DNA of 64,000 nucleotides, taken from positions 124,001-188,000 of the forward strand of contig CAZNPL010000003.1 of assembly GCA_964574815.1 (NCBI GenBank), in the 5' to 3' direction. A program made the translations under genes and the position numbers. Positions 8,639 through 23,600 of this stretch are shown piece after piece. Positions within the stretch are counted from its first letter, which is position 1. Each line of letters starts with the position of its first letter. Origin of the DNA: CAZNPL01 sp964574815 (lineage in GTDB: Bacteria; Planctomycetota; Phycisphaerae; UBA1845). Below the pieces are notes generated by a model that saw only the letters and a program-made list of their open reading frames with translations, did no database searches and was not told the origin of the DNA.

Positions 8639-8955
8639 TGGCTCTTCGTGGATCTCTTCAGCCGTCCTCCAGACCACCCTCGGTCCGGGGCTGACAATAC
8701 CGGCCCGCTGAAACCGCTTCATGCACGCTTACCGCAAGGACAAAGGGTCTCGCTGTTTCCTTCAGCAGGCATCTCCCCACGAATCATCTCTTCGCGTGGC
8801 GAAGGGCAAGAAAAGAAGGTGCGGCTCACAAATTCTTTCAGTCGTCTTCAGGGGATATTTTGATCAGCACTGATGTAAATCGTCGTTTGAAGCTGTCAGT
8901 CGCCCAGGTTGAGCAGCCGGTTAGTCGTAGATAAAGTCTGGCTGTTTTGCTTTGT

Positions 8956-9018
8956 ATTAAACTGTTAATGGGCGCAACCCAATTCTTGACAATGGCCAGA
9001 AACTGTCGTAATAGTCAA
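8956..9018 (+). promoter_or_regulatory. furA-like promoter: consensus sigma-70, leaderless start
   Basis: TTGACA at 8986-8991 and TAATAG at 9009-9014 are separated by 17 bases, a near-consensus promoter. Transcription would start about 7 bases after the -10, at the ATG (9021), so the message should be leaderless. No Shine-Dalgarno sequence precedes the ATG. An AT-rich palindrome (ATTAA-ACTG-TTAAT, 8956-8969) just upstream and TTGAC/GTCAA arms flanking the promoter (8986-8990, 9014-9018) are candidate Fur-type operators. Confidence 0.75.
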
Positions 9019-9020
9019 TC

Positions 9021-9455
9021 ATGCTCGAAGAGCCAGCAGCCCTGCTTCGTGAACATGGTATTCAAGTTACGGCCCAGCGGTTGGCCACGCTGCGCGCGGT
9101 TTCCGCTCGGCCTCACAGCACGGCGGACGCCATCGCTGAGCACGTCCGGGCTGATATCGGCGCAATCTCGCGACAGGCCGTATACGACGCCCTGGGGTTG
9201 TTGGCCGAGAAGGGACTCATTCGTCGCATCCAGCCGGCCGGATCGCCAGCTCTCTACGAAGACCGGGTCGGTGACAATCACCACCACTTAATCTGTCGCC
9301 GTTGTGGAAAGACGGTCGACGTCGAGTGCGCCGCCGACAAGTCCCCATGCTTGATCGTCGACAGCGACTCGGGTTTCCAGATTGATGAGGTGGAAGTGGT
9401 TTTTTGGGGGACCTGTCCGGTGTGTCTTGCGAAGTCATCGCGGGCGGGGAACTGA
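9021..9455 (+). CDS. Fur/PerR-family peroxide or metal regulator
   Basis: A 144-aa Fur-superfamily repressor. The winged helix spans about residues 5-80 ('VTAQRLATLRAV', 'ISRQAVYDALGLLAEKGLI'). The dimerisation domain carries the hinge metal motif 'DNHHHLICRRCGKTVDVEC' and a second pair 'WGTCPVC', giving the two CxxC zinc sites of PerR/FurA proteins. The gene lies 66 bases upstream of katG on the same strand, the arrangement known for FurA-KatG pairs in actinobacteria. It therefore probably represses itself and katG and is released by peroxide. The N-terminus is set by the leaderless promoter. Confidence 0.9.
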   Translation: MLEEPAALLREHGIQVTAQRLATLRAVSARPHSTADAIAEHVRADIGAISRQAVYDALGLLAEKGLIRRIQPAGSPALYEDRVGDNHHHLICRRCGKTVDVECAADKSPCLIVDSDSGFQIDEVEVVFWGTCPVCLAKSSRAGN

Positions 9456-9521
9456 ACAACCACGGAACGTAATTCTGTCAACAGGTTAACCAACGTTTAA
9501 ACAAGGGCCAGGAGAGATCAC

Positions 9522-11903
<2,382 letters not shown>

Positions 11904-11946
11904 TCCCCGAGAGAAAGAGTTCGTCCGTCACGGTCGGCGAGACCAG

Positions 11947-11978
11947 GGGCCTGCTCGGAGGCATCTCCGAGCAGGCCC
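11947..11978. terminator. Strong hairpin downstream of katG
   Basis: A perfect 14-bp GC-rich stem (11947-11960 pairing with 11965-11978) with loop GCAT lies 44 bases after the katG stop. Weaker outer pairing (CGTCCGT/ACGGACG) flanks it. No T-run follows, so it is a probable transcript-end structure rather than a textbook intrinsic terminator. Confidence 0.55.
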
Positions 11979-12563
11979 TGAACGGACGCCCAGCCCCCGC
12001 CGAACGCCACATCCCCGCCACGTTCTGGTTCCACATTATCCGTCGAGTCGAGGTGCACGGTGTCGCCGGTGCAGCCGGTCTTGGCGAGTATGCAGAAGCC
12101 GAAACGGTGGCGCGGCAATTGGTCGAGCAACTCAAGGACGAATCCCGGCCGGCGTCCCCTTGTCAATTGCGCGGTCTCTGCGCTTGCCGGCGGACATTTT
12201 GTCACATCTTGATTACGCGCGGGTCGCAGACCCCGCCGGGCCGGACACCGTCGGCGAGTTGATCATCGACAGGCAAGAGGAATCCGACGCCGTTGACAGT
12301 CCTTGCCGACGATTTGGCCCCTCAACGAGACGGCAATTCCCAGGCAATTTGGCAGCTCTCGGCGCTGTATTTCGAACTGATCTATGGCGGAGGTACGTCC
12401 GCTCCGCGTGAGGTTCTGTCCGGACTGCGAGAGGAGGCCTGATGGAAGCGCAGCCACGCTCAGCCGGCACGACGACGGCCCTTCGAATTCTAGGCGAAGA
12501 TCCTGTCCTTCGTGGCTTAGCTGGGAGAGGAGCGGCCGGCCTCGAGAGAGATGGTGATCGAAC
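11979..12563. other. Region with decayed coding traces only
   Basis: No intact gene is supported. On the plus strand, around 12045-12140, a short stretch (VHGVAGAAGLGEYAEAETVA) vaguely resembles a histidine-phosphotransfer helix. A second open stretch ending at about 12441 ('AIWQLSALYFELIYGGG') is in another frame. These may be pieces of one dead signalling gene. Neither has a start with a ribosome site. Confidence 0.35.
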
Positions 12564-14672
12564 ATGAAACGAATACTCCTCAATTCAGCTTGGGCCATTG
12601 TGATTGCGGGCCTTGGGGGTGCGGCGGCTCACGCGCAGTGGGTGGAACGCAGCTTCGAGCTTCAGGCGGGCTGGAACAGCGTCTACCTCGATGTCGATCC
12701 CGCCCCGGCGGAAGCCGATCTTCTGTTTCAGGGGAAACCGATTTGCGCGGTCTGGATGTGGGAGCACGACCCGCTCGTCGAGGGGCCGCCGGACTGCGCC
12801 AGTCCCGATGACCCGACATGCATCCCTGACCGGCACAGTGGATGGTACGTGTGGCTTCCACCGGCCGACCCACACCGTGTCACGATCACGCTGCGGCTGC
12901 TTCGCGGTGGGCGGATTTATCTCATCAAGGCCGCTGAACCCATCACGTGGGATGTGACGGGGAGGCCAAACGCGTCGAGAACGCAATGGCGCAGGGGTTT
13001 CAACCTGGTGGGGTTCCACGTTGCGGACGATCCCGTCGAGGCGCCCACGTTTGCGGCGTACTTCGCCCCATCGTCGGCCCATGACGGTGCGACTGCTTAC
13101 AGCGTGCTGCCGGACGGAACGCTCGGGCGCATCGCGGATCTGGCGAACACGCGAATCCCGCCCGGTGACGGCTTCTGGGTCAAGAGCGGCCAGGATGTTG
13201 CATACGACGGGCCGATCGCAATCGACAATGGTTCCCTGCGCGGCGTTGACTTTGACAAGAGCCTGTTGGAGCACGCGATCACGCTGGAGAATCTGGCGGC
13301 CTCGCCTCGTCATATCACGTTGACGTACGCCTCCTCCGCGCCGGTGCCTGCTGCAGTGCCACAGCCGCCGTCTCTCGCCGGTGACGTGCCGTTGGCGTGG
13401 CTCGACTATCATGCCGGCAGCATGCCGGAGGGCAATCTCGAGTGGCACGCCCTCACCGCCCATGAACAGCAACTCGACGGTTCCGGTGTCCCCGGTGCCC
13501 GCACGACGGTCCAGCTCGGCGTGAACCGCGCCGGGCTGCCAGGCGCTGTCGTGGGGATCAACGGCCAAGGATCGGAATACCAGGGGCTGCTCGAAGTAAC
13601 CGACGGGCACGGCTTTCTTCGTCGGCTGCCCGTTGCGGCACAGGTCGTTCAGGCCGCCAGCGCTGCTGCGGGCGGCCCCGCGCCCGCAGGCGCCGGTGCC
13701 GGGGTGGCTCGGCCGGGGCTGTATCTTGGTCATGTGACGGTCGACCAGGTTGCGTGGGTTACCGCCGGAGCTCGCGTCTGGACGGAGGGCGACGCTGATG
13801 AGCCCGTCTTCGCCGGAACGATGCACTGCTTCGGTGGCGACAACGACGGCCAGTCCTGTTTCCCCGACCGCCGGCGCTGCATGGGTATTCCGGAGATCGA
13901 GCGGGCGGAAATCGTGTGCGAGGAAGATGCCGACTGCCCGGGCGTGACCACGTGCGACACGGTTACCGACTGCCCAGGCGGCGTCTGCCGCCCGTTCTGC
14001 ACCTCGGATCCGGCCACACCCTGCAACTCATCGGACGACTGCCTGGCCGGCTCGTGCAGCGCCGACACGAACACGGACACGCTGCGTCCTACGCCCGCCG
14101 AATTTGTATTCCCCGTGATCGTTCACCTGAGCAACAGCGGTGAATACAAGATGCTCACCGAGGTCACCATGATGTGGCAGCCGAACTCCGGCGTGCCGGA
14201 CACGCCCGGCCGATACGTGCTGGTCTCCCCCGAATGCCCGCCGGCGACGTTCGATCAGTTGCTCGCCGGAAGCATTCAGGACGGGCAGCCGTTTGCCCTT
14301 CGAACGGCGACCGCCGCTTTCTCTTTCAACGGAGACGTGCCGCTGTCCGGCGGTTTCGAGACGCTGCTCGCCGGGGAAACGATCGTCGAGCAGGACCACC
14401 CGCTCAATCCGTTTCGGCATCGCTATCACCCTGACCACGACGGCCTGAACAGCCTTGGCATCCCCGTCGACGGCGAGGTTTATGAGATTACTCGGAGTTT
14501 CATGCTCATTACCGACCCGCCGCCCGAACAGCCGCCTCCCGGTTGGGGAGACAGTCTCTGGACCGGCGCCTACGTCGAGAATATCGAGGGGCTTCACAAG
14601 GACACCGTCACCGTCGGCGGACGCTTTCAACTCAAGCGCGTCTCGACCATCCCGACCTTGAACGCCCAGTAG
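12564..14672 (+). CDS. Secreted 702-aa protein with GWN module and Cys-rich insert
   Basis: Function is unknown. A signal peptide (MKRILLNSAWAIVIAGLGG...AHA^Q) shows export. Residues ~30-220 form a two-part module, each half opening with a 'W/F-N-hydrophobic' motif ('LQAGWNSVYLDVDP', then 'RRGFNLVGFHV') and the second closing with 'PGDGFWVKSG'. A related module is inserted in the Rhs protein downstream. Residues ~420-510 contain about 14 cysteines in short C-x-G/D-C spacing ('CEEDADCPGVTTCDTVTDC'), like the larger Cys-rich repeats of the next gene. The C-terminal 190 residues are probably beta-rich and end 'GRFQLKRVSTIPTLNAQ'. The next gene's start is 14 bases downstream, so they are co-transcribed. 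Confidence 0.8.
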   Translation: MKRILLNSAWAIVIAGLGGAAAHAQWVERSFELQAGWNSVYLDVDPAPAEADLLFQGKPICAVWMWEHDPLVEGPPDCASPDDPTCIPDRHSGWYVWLPPADPHRVTITLRLLRGGRIYLIKAAEPITWDVTGRPNASRTQWRRGFNLVGFHVADDPVEAPTFAAYFAPSSAHDGATAYSVLPDGTLGRIADLANTRIPPGDGFWVKSGQDVAYDGPIAIDNGSLRGVDFDKSLLEHAITLENLAASPRHITLTYASSAPVPAAVPQPPSLAGDVPLAWLDYHAGSMPEGNLEWHALTAHEQQLDGSGVPGARTTVQLGVNRAGLPGAVVGINGQGSEYQGLLEVTDGHGFLRRLPVAAQVVQAASAAAGGPAPAGAGAGVARPGLYLGHVTVDQVAWVTAGARVWTEGDADEPVFAGTMHCFGGDNDGQSCFPDRRRCMGIPEIERAEIVCEEDADCPGVTTCDTVTDCPGGVCRPFCTSDPATPCNSSDDCLAGSCSADTNTDTLRPTPAEFVFPVIVHLSNSGEYKMLTEVTMMWQPNSGVPDTPGRYVLVSPECPPATFDQLLAGSIQDGQPFALRTATAAFSFNGDVPLSGGFETLLAGETIVEQDHPLNPFRHRYHPDHDGLNSLGIPVDGEVYEITRSFMLITDPPPEQPPPGWGDSLWTGAYVENIEGLHKDTVTVGGRFQLKRVSTIPTLNAQ

Positions 14673-14688
14673 AGTGCAGGAGGACGCG

Positions 14689-17600
14689 ATGACATCCGGA
14701 AACAAAGTAACCAGCCGACCCGCGACCCGCGACTCGCCATCCACAGGAAAAAGTGCCATGCGATCCACGCGTCATCCGGGTACAATCCGGTTTATCTTGG
14801 GCATGCAAAGCCGAGACTGGAAGGCTGTGACCGCGCTGGTGATCATCGCGTGCTTGTGTGCGGTTTCCCGGACGGCTCGCGCGCAATGCACGCTTGAAGA
14901 GATCGACGAGTTGACCGTTGCCTACCCCGACCTCGATCTGTGGTACGGCTACGCCGTCGGCGTCAGCGGTGACTGGGCCGTCGTCGGGGCACCCGCGGGG
15001 CCGGTGAACCCGACCGCCCCTGGAAAAACGCACGTCTTTGTCCGCAATAACAACGGCACGCCGGACGATCACAGCGACGATGAGTGGATTCACACCCAGA
15101 CTCTGACCGCAAGCGACCCGGCGCCCGATCAGTTCGGGTACTCCGTGGCCATCGACGGCGATTACGCCGTCATCGGGGCGCAGGCCATCTCCAACTGGAG
15201 AGGTGCGGCCTACGTCTTCCAGCGCAACGACAACGGCACGTCAGAGCTCATCGATGACACATGGTCGCAGGTCGCCAAACTCACGCCCGCTTACGGACTG
15301 GACGGCGACAACTTTGGATTCTCGGTCGATATACGCGGAATCTGGATTGCTGTCGGCGCACCCTATGACGATGTTTCCGGCCGCGTCGATAAAGGCTCGG
15401 TCTACGTCTTCAGGCGATCCGGCAGCTCGTGGAGCCGGATGGGTTACATCTCCGCCGACGGCGTCGCCCATTTGTTCGGCTATTCCGTTTCCATCGAAGA
15501 CTACCCGGCCGTGGCGGCCGGGGCGCCCGGTCTGGAGGAGGCTTACGTGTTCGAGCCCAGCAGAGACGACCCGACTGACTGGCTTGACATCCAGGTGGAC
15601 AGACTGACCGCTTTCGACGGGTCGTTTCACAACAACTTCGGCAACGCCGTCTCGCTCAGGGGCGACACTCTTGTCGTCGGCGCCATTTTTGCCGACCACG
15701 CTTGCTCCCCCCCGGATGGCGCGTGCGATTCCGGTGCGGCGTACGTGTTCCGCCGGACCGGGTACCGCTCCTATACCTCGGAGACCGTCCTGACCAAGGA
15801 CGGGGCCGTCGCGGGCGATTGGTTCGGAGACTCGGTCTCCGTCAGCGGGGATCGAATCGCGATCGGGGCTCATGGTAGCGACGGGCTCGATCTCGGGAAC
15901 GGAGCGGTGTTTGTGTTCCGGCGGCTCGGCGGCGTCTGGACCGAGATTGCCGATTTGGTCGCCAGCGCCCCGCTGGCGCAGGATTTCTGGGGATGGACGA
16001 CCAGGATCGACGGCACTACGGTGATCGCGGGTTCGTGGGGACACCAAGGCCGGCCTGTTTACTTTCATTCCGTCAAGGAGCGGGATGGCGACGGCGTTCT
16101 GGACGGCTGCGACACTTGCCCGGACGTCCCCAACGGTGGGGACCTGGGCATCTGCATCTCGGGCTACGTCACGCCCTGCAGCAGCAACGAAGAATGCGAC
16201 GATCCGCCGGCCACCGGCAATGGGGTCTGCTTGCAAGACCTGGGCATTTGCATCGCCGGACTCGTGACCACATGCCTGGCTACGGACCCGCTTGCGTGCG
16301 GCGGCGGTGGCGAATGTTACTTTGAACAGACCGACACCGACATGGACGGCGTGGGCGACGTCTGCGACAATTGTCCCGATGACTACAACCCACTTCAGGC
16401 TGACTACAACGGCAACGGGCTTGGCGATCCGTGCGATCCGGCCTTTGAAGTCGCCGAGGAGTTGCTGCCGCCCGGCTATCCCAACGATCCCAACGACCCG
16501 AACGATCCCTACGGGGACGCGGATCCTTCAGCGTACCCCCTGGCAGACGTCTCGCCGCCCACCGCTGCGTTTTACTATGACAAGGTCTATTGCCGGTCCG
16601 GCACGCCGGAAAACTGCTTCCAATGGGAAGGTCGGTGGTTCGTTAACGAGCCTGCCGATCCGCAGAACCCGCTGACAATCATCTGGAAGGACACCGGCGG
16701 TCAGCCCGTCGGCGAGCCGGTGGTTTACGTGGCTACTGCCAGCGCCGCCACCGCGCCGAAAGATGCCAGCTACACGGTGGCCGAGGGCCGCTACTTTCGG
16801 GACTGGCAGGACCAAGGCAACGGCGTACCGGTCTACATCGACGAGTACCTCACGCTCACGATCCGCTACAACGCGACATACAGCGAGAATGCCGGCAGCC
16901 CTCCGGCCGACGTTGAGGTTTTGCCCAGCCACCTCGTTGAAGTCAATTCGACCGACCCCGGCATGCTCGTCTTCCAGTACACCGACGGCCCGGGCGGGAG
17001 ACTGCTCGGATTCGAGGTGATCGACATCGTCAACCTCGGCTCACCTATGTGGCAGCCTGCCGAGGTCGGCAAGAGGCTCGACGTGCCCGCCGGCACCGAT
17101 TGCGGGGCATGGTTTGTCCGCAACGGCACGCATTCCGCCCCGCTCGCATTCCAGCGCGACGAGGCCACCAGCGAAATCTGGCCGATCCGGCCCTCAAGTG
17201 CCCCCAACGGCAATGTGGTAGCATGGTACAGCAGCACGCCGTTCGGCTCCAATTGCTGGCACAATGCCCTGACCCGACACGAGGCCGACTGGCCCGGCGC
17301 CGCCGACCTTCAGGAGCACGTCATCGACTCGACAAACCCGGCCCCGGCCCCGCTGGTCGATCTTCGAGTCGGTGAGCCGGACGGGTACTGCACCGCCGAG
17401 GTCATGCACGAGGAGGGCTTCGGCGGCCCCGCTGATGATCCGCCGCTGTCCGAAGTCGTCGAGGGCTACTTCGCGGCCCAATATCCCGGATACAGCGTTG
17501 TGCGATTCGATTTCCCCGGCATCAACTGCGATCCGGCGAACCGCGCCAACGTCGAGTTCGAAGTCGTCGCCTCCTACGAGCACCGTGATGCAGAGGTCTA

Positions 17601-20600
17601 CCCGCTGCCCGCCCCGCTCGACTGGGACATCGCGCAGCAACTCGACGATCTCGACCACGACCTGAACACCCCGAACCACCCGTTCGGCTACTTGCACGAC
17701 GGCCAGCCGTTCGCGCCGAACATTTACAACGACACCGGCCAGATCTTCCCGGTCAACAGCGGCGACGCGCACGGGCAACTGGAGGCCTGGTGGTTCGAGG
17801 AGGGGTTCGCCAACACCAGGATTCGATCCGAGTTCTCCGGCGAGGGCGACGCGTTTCAACTGAACGGCTCCGCCGAACTCGTTGACGGCGCGGCGCGCCT
17901 CACTCCGGCGACGACCAGTCAGATCGGCTCGCTCATCTTTACGCGCCCGCTGCCCGCTTTTGTGGGCTTCCGGGCGTCGTTCGACTTTCGTATCGGCGGC
18001 GGCTCGGGCGCGGACGGAATGAGCTTCGCTGTTCTAGGCACCGACTCGTTCAGCCAGTACTCCGTGTTTTCGGAAACGCTCCCTCCACGTGCGACTTCGC
18101 TTGCCGTTGGCTTCGACACTTATCCGAACGTCGAGGACCCGAACGACAACCACATGAGCGTGTTTGTTGACGGCGTCGAGGTCTTTCCGGAATACACGCC
18201 GACCTTCGATCTCAATAACGACCAGTGGCACCACGCCGTGGTCGAACTCGTCGGCGGCCAATTGACAGTCACCGTCACGCCCGCGGGCGGCTCTGCGGAA
18301 TTGGCGTTCGACTGCTCGGTTGGCCAGTTTTCCCCCGCCAACCTCGACGCCCTTTTCGGCTTCGGGGCCCGAACCGGCGGCGCATACGACGCCCATTACG
18401 TTGACAACGTTTCGATCAGGGCGCTGCAACCGCTCGGCGTCTACTGGCCCCACAAAGTGGTCGAGTACAACCCGGTCTGGCCGCCGCCCGACGCGGATCC
18501 AGCCGACCCGAACGACGACCCCATCGTCATCGCCTCGCGCCTCGGCGCCGGCGACTACCCCGTCGCCCCGGACACCGCGATCTACGGCGAGAGCGTTCCC
18601 GGCCTGTCGTTCGCCACGTTCCAGAGCGACCCCACGATCGCCCACACCGAGCCGGGTTGGAATCCCAACGACGAACACGCGCTCGTGCTCTCCAGCAGCG
18701 GGCGGATGAAAGCGTACGCCGCCCGCGACGACGATCCATGGTCGGCGCCGTCGGGACATCCCTACGTCCTGGTGCAGTACCGCCTGGAAGCGCCGCCGAT
18801 GCCGGGCGGCGAGCCGGGCCTGTGGAACATGGGTGTGCACAAGGTCATCGCCGAGCAGCCGCCGGATGTCTTCGACTACACCAGTTACGCGCTCGAGGAC
18901 ACGGAGACGTGTGAATGCCGCGAACAACAGGATGTTTTTGCGGCGTGCAGCAGCGAGGACCCGGCTTGCGCTTGTGACCTCACCGATCCGGCCTGCGCCT
19001 GTCAACTGCTCGCACCTGGTTGCGATTGCGGCGCTGATCCCAACTGTTCCCCGTACTGCGACGGCCGGAAGCGCTGCGTCAACGGCTCAACCGAGGGGCG
19101 CATATGTGAAACCGTATCCGATTGCGACTGCACAAACGAGCCGAAGGTCATTGGCGGTGAGTGCGAGGGCGGTCAAGGAGGCAGTATCGCCGTCCCGGAC
19201 GGCACGCCGTGCACGGCCCAGAGCGATTGTTGCGAACCCAGCGAGGTCAACTGCCGCTGCCGCGCCGTCACGATCGTCGAAGGCGTCTGCGTCAACGGAT
19301 CAACGCCCGGCGCCCCCTGCACGGATATCAACGACTGCGATTGTACCATAACACAGTCGGTCTGCGCCGGCGGCGCCCAGAACGTTTGCGTTGGCGGTCC
19401 GCGCAATGGCCTGCCCTGCTTCACCGTCGCCGACTGTCCGCACGGCTGGGACGCCGAATGTCTCAGCGGAACCTGCGCCGGCGGATCGCATCACGGCCTG
19501 CCGTGCGTCGATGACGCCGATTGCAATCTCGTCGACTGCGTCAACGCCGGCCAGGCGTGCACGATTCACGAGGATTGCACGGTCAAGACCTGTGCGGGCG
19601 CCGTCAACACCGGTGCGCTCTGCGCCGACAACGGCGATTGCGAATGCTCCCCCGAGCCCGGTATTCCCGTTGTCGCGGGACTGCCGATCGTCTACCCGCT
19701 TTACCCGATCAACTTCGCGGCCGCCCCGTGCATGGCGGGCGACCCACCGCGACCGCTCACGACCATCGTTTCCGTCTGCGTCGGCGGCGCTGACGACGGC
19801 CAACCCTGCGATCCGCGGCTGGCCACCCCCTGCGCCACCGGCGGCATATGCACCGACAACGGCGTCTGGGTCGATCGCACCGGTACCATCTGGGCCGTCG
19901 AGCAGCAGGATGCGGCCAGCGGCAATCCCTCCGCCGCGGCCATCCTGCTGTTCGAGAATTGGTCCGCCGACCGCGGATGCCAACCGTGGCGCACCTATGC
20001 CCCGCACGACCAGACCGATCAGGGCAACGGCCGCTGTAACGAGAACAGCGGTGCGTTCGAGGGTGACGTCTGCCAGACCGACGCCGACTGCGGAGCGGGC
20101 GCCTGCGACAAGCCCTACCCGATCGTCTATCGCCCAAGCTGGCCCTCGACGGCGTGCATCTGGCCGGACGAGCCGACCTGCCCTCGCCCCATCCTGATCG
20201 GAGAAACCGTTGTCGACCAGACCGACCAGTGCGGCCGGATCAATGTCCTGCATGACAGCGTCGGCATCAAGCTGATCGACACGACCTACGAGGTCGAGAC
20301 GGACTTCTCTGCTGCCGACTACTGGGAGGCCGACGTCGACTTCAGAAACCTCCCCCCGCACCTCTACGGAGGCTCGATCGGCGGCGCGCTCGAATGGCCC
20401 GATCGCATACGCTATGACGAGTCCGCTCAGAAGCTCTACTTCCGCGGGATCATGAGCGAGCGCGACAAGTCGGAACTTGAAGCTCTCAGTCTCGACACCG
20501 ACTATCGCAACGCCATCGCCCAACTTTACAACAAGTCCGACGATCAGCTTACGGTTCCGCTCGCCGAACCGAATGAGAAATTCGTCTCTGCCGCCGACGC

Positions 20601-23600
20601 CAACGCCGAGCCCGGCTGGGTCGTGCTCGCCTTCCAGAACGACGACATTTGCACTTCCGTCGGAAGCCCCACCGTTCAGGTCTGGCGAGTGGACTGCGGC
20701 CCCGACTCCGGTTTCATCCGCCCACTGACACCCACGTGCCCCTTCAACGAGAAGCAGGTCATGCAGCACTCGCTTGACGGCGGCGGCCGGCCGGAACAAC
20801 TCGCGTATGAATGGCAGTGGTCCGAATCACCCGACGGACCTTGGCATCGCTACAACCCGCCGATGGGCTACGAGGACGGGATGGGTCTGCGCGAGGTCAT
20901 TATCGCCGGAAGCTCCCCCTTCACGCTCGGCGATAGCTGGTGGCGCGTGCGTTACCGCGGCTATCGGAACTGCCCATGCAACGGCTCGGAGTGCAATGAG
21001 GGTGTCGCCCCCTGGCCGCCCGAATTGGGAACCACGGTAACTAACTCGAAGATGGTCTCCGACTGGACCGAGCCGCAACTTGCCGAAGGCTGGATCAAGC
21101 GGGTCATTCGCGGGTTGAATCCCTTCGACCAGCGCATCAAGGACTTCCACAACGTCGCCGCCAGCACGTACGTCAGCATGATCGAGCAGGCCGGCATCCG
21201 CTTCGAGGCCCCGGTCGCGTTGAACTGCACGCCCGACAACATCAACAATCTCGGCCTCATCGAGATCTATGAGACAGCGCGCAACCGAGCCCAGTTGTTC
21301 AGCATCGAACAGGGCGTCAGCTTCGACCCGGCCAACCTGGCCCTCCTACTCATCACCGAGCACATCGCCGACCTGTACCTGCTGCTGGGGCACGAGGCCT
21401 TCGCCGACGCTTCCGATCCGACCATCGGCTTCTTCGGCAACACCCCGCCGGCAGATCCCTCGGCCGCCTTCTGCTTCGAAGGCCGCGTCCCCAATCTGCT
21501 CCAGGAAGAGCTGGCGATGTTGCGCGGTGTCGATAACAAAGTAAGTCCGCTCGTCGACGCCGACGGCTTCATCATCGCGACACCCTACAACCGACTTCTC
21601 TGGAACTTCACGCCCGGGATCAATCCCGGCCGCATCGCCTACGCCAACAACTACCAGCTCACCAACGAGCTCGACGCCCTCGAAGCCTATCCACAGGCTC
21701 ACGGCGACGCCTGGGGCCACTATCTGACTGCCGCCAAGAAGTTCTACCGGCTCCTGCGCCATCAGGTCTTCGACTGGATCGTCTCGACCGAGTACGTCCT
21801 CGTCGCCGGCCAGGCTCCGGTCGAAGTCGGCTACCAGTATGAGCGCAAGTTCGCCGAGATCGCGGCCGCCAAGGCTCGCACCGGTGCGGCCATCACGTCC
21901 CTCACCTTCCGCGAACTTTTCACGGCCGACCCCACGCTCCAGAACGGTTACCCCGACCCCGAAGACCCCGCACGGGCCTGGGGCGTCACCGAATGGTCGC
22001 GACGGGCGGGCCAGGGTGCGTACTTTGACTGGGTCGTCGCCAACGCCCTGCTCGATGACGACGACGACGACCCCAACCACGCCAACACGATCAAGAAGAT
22101 CGACCGCACGACCGTGCCCGAGCTGTTCGAGATCGCTGCCGCGTACGCCGAGATCCAGTCAACACTTGACAAGGCCAACGCGGGGCTGAACCCGCTGGGC
22201 CTGGCCGCCAACGTCGTCCCGTTCGGCCTCAACCCCAGCGAGATCGAGCAGGGCAAGACGCACTTCGAGCAGATCTTCGAGCGGGCCGTCGGCGCCCTGT
22301 CCAACGCCGTCACTGTATTCAACTACGCCAACGAAAACACGCAACGGCTCCGACAGGTCCAGGACGATTCCGAGGAGTTCGCCGACCTGACGGAAGAGCG
22401 TGAGATGGACTTCACAAGTCGACTCATCGAGTTTTTTGGCCGGCCTTACAACGAGGATATTGGCGCGGGCCGAACCTACTCCAGCGGATACTACGGTCCC
22501 GACATCTTCCATTTCGACTACGCGGACACGTCTGACCTGATCGGCATCGATCCGTCCGGGACGACGACCATGTCCAGGACGTTTCGCATGCGCGACGTCG
22601 ATCCGGAGACGGGTAAGATGACCGTCACAAATCAAACGGTCAACTTCAACGTTTCCACCGACGGACTTGGCCTGATCAAGCCGCAGGGCTGGGGTGTGCG
22701 TCCGGAACCCGGCGAGATTCAGTTTGCCCGGTCTGAAGTCCTCCAGGCGATCGGTCGATTGCTCCAGGCGCTGGAGAACTACGAGGCGCACCTCGACCAC
22801 CTCGAAACACAGGTTCACCTGCTCGAGTCGCTGCATGAACTGAACGCTGAAATAGTCGAAATTCATCTGACGGGCCTCGACTACCAGATCACGGTCAATG
22901 ATCGAATCCGAGAGGCGCACTCGGCGGCGGCCTGGTTCCGCCACGCCGCCAGCACAAACATGGCGTTGGCTCGTGCCGGCATGGAGTTCCTGCCGCGCAG
23001 TGTGGGCCTCGCCACCGACGTCACGTCCGCCGCACGCGGGGCCATCCTCCTGGCGGCCAGCGGCATCTCGGCCGAGTTGGAGGCGATGGCCGTCACTGAA
23101 TCAGAAGATGCACTCTACTGGGAGCAAGCGCGTCAGTTGGCGGCCGCTGAGCAGCAATTCGAGATCACCGGTTGGCAGGGGAATTACCAGGTGGCACAAC
23201 AGGTCGCTGTTTTACGGCAATTGGTGCGGGCCATGCCGTCCATGGAACTGGAGATCTATCAGCTCAAGGAGGCTGTGAAACAGGCCACCGGGCGCTACCA
23301 CGCCGCGATCGGCGCCGGCTTGCGCCTGCTGGAGCAGCGCACCGCTTTTCGCCAGCGGACGGCCGACCAGGTCAGCCGCTACCGCTACCAGGACATCGCC
23401 TTCCGCGTCTTCCGCAACGACGCGTTACAAAAGTACCGCGCCCAGTTCGACCTTGCCGCGCGCTACGCTTACCTGGCCGCCCGAGCCTACGACTACGAAA
23501 CCAACCTGCTAGGCACCAATGAACAGAGCGGGCGCGGTTACCTGACCAACATCGTCAAGGAACGCGTCCTTGGCGTGCTCAGCGGCGGGTCCCCGGTGAC

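Noticed and set aside
12045..12140. Histidine-phosphotransfer domain gene
   Set aside because: Only a short stretch resembles the helix. The frame lacks a credible start and the neighbouring coding traces are in other frames, so it is listed only as decayed DNA.
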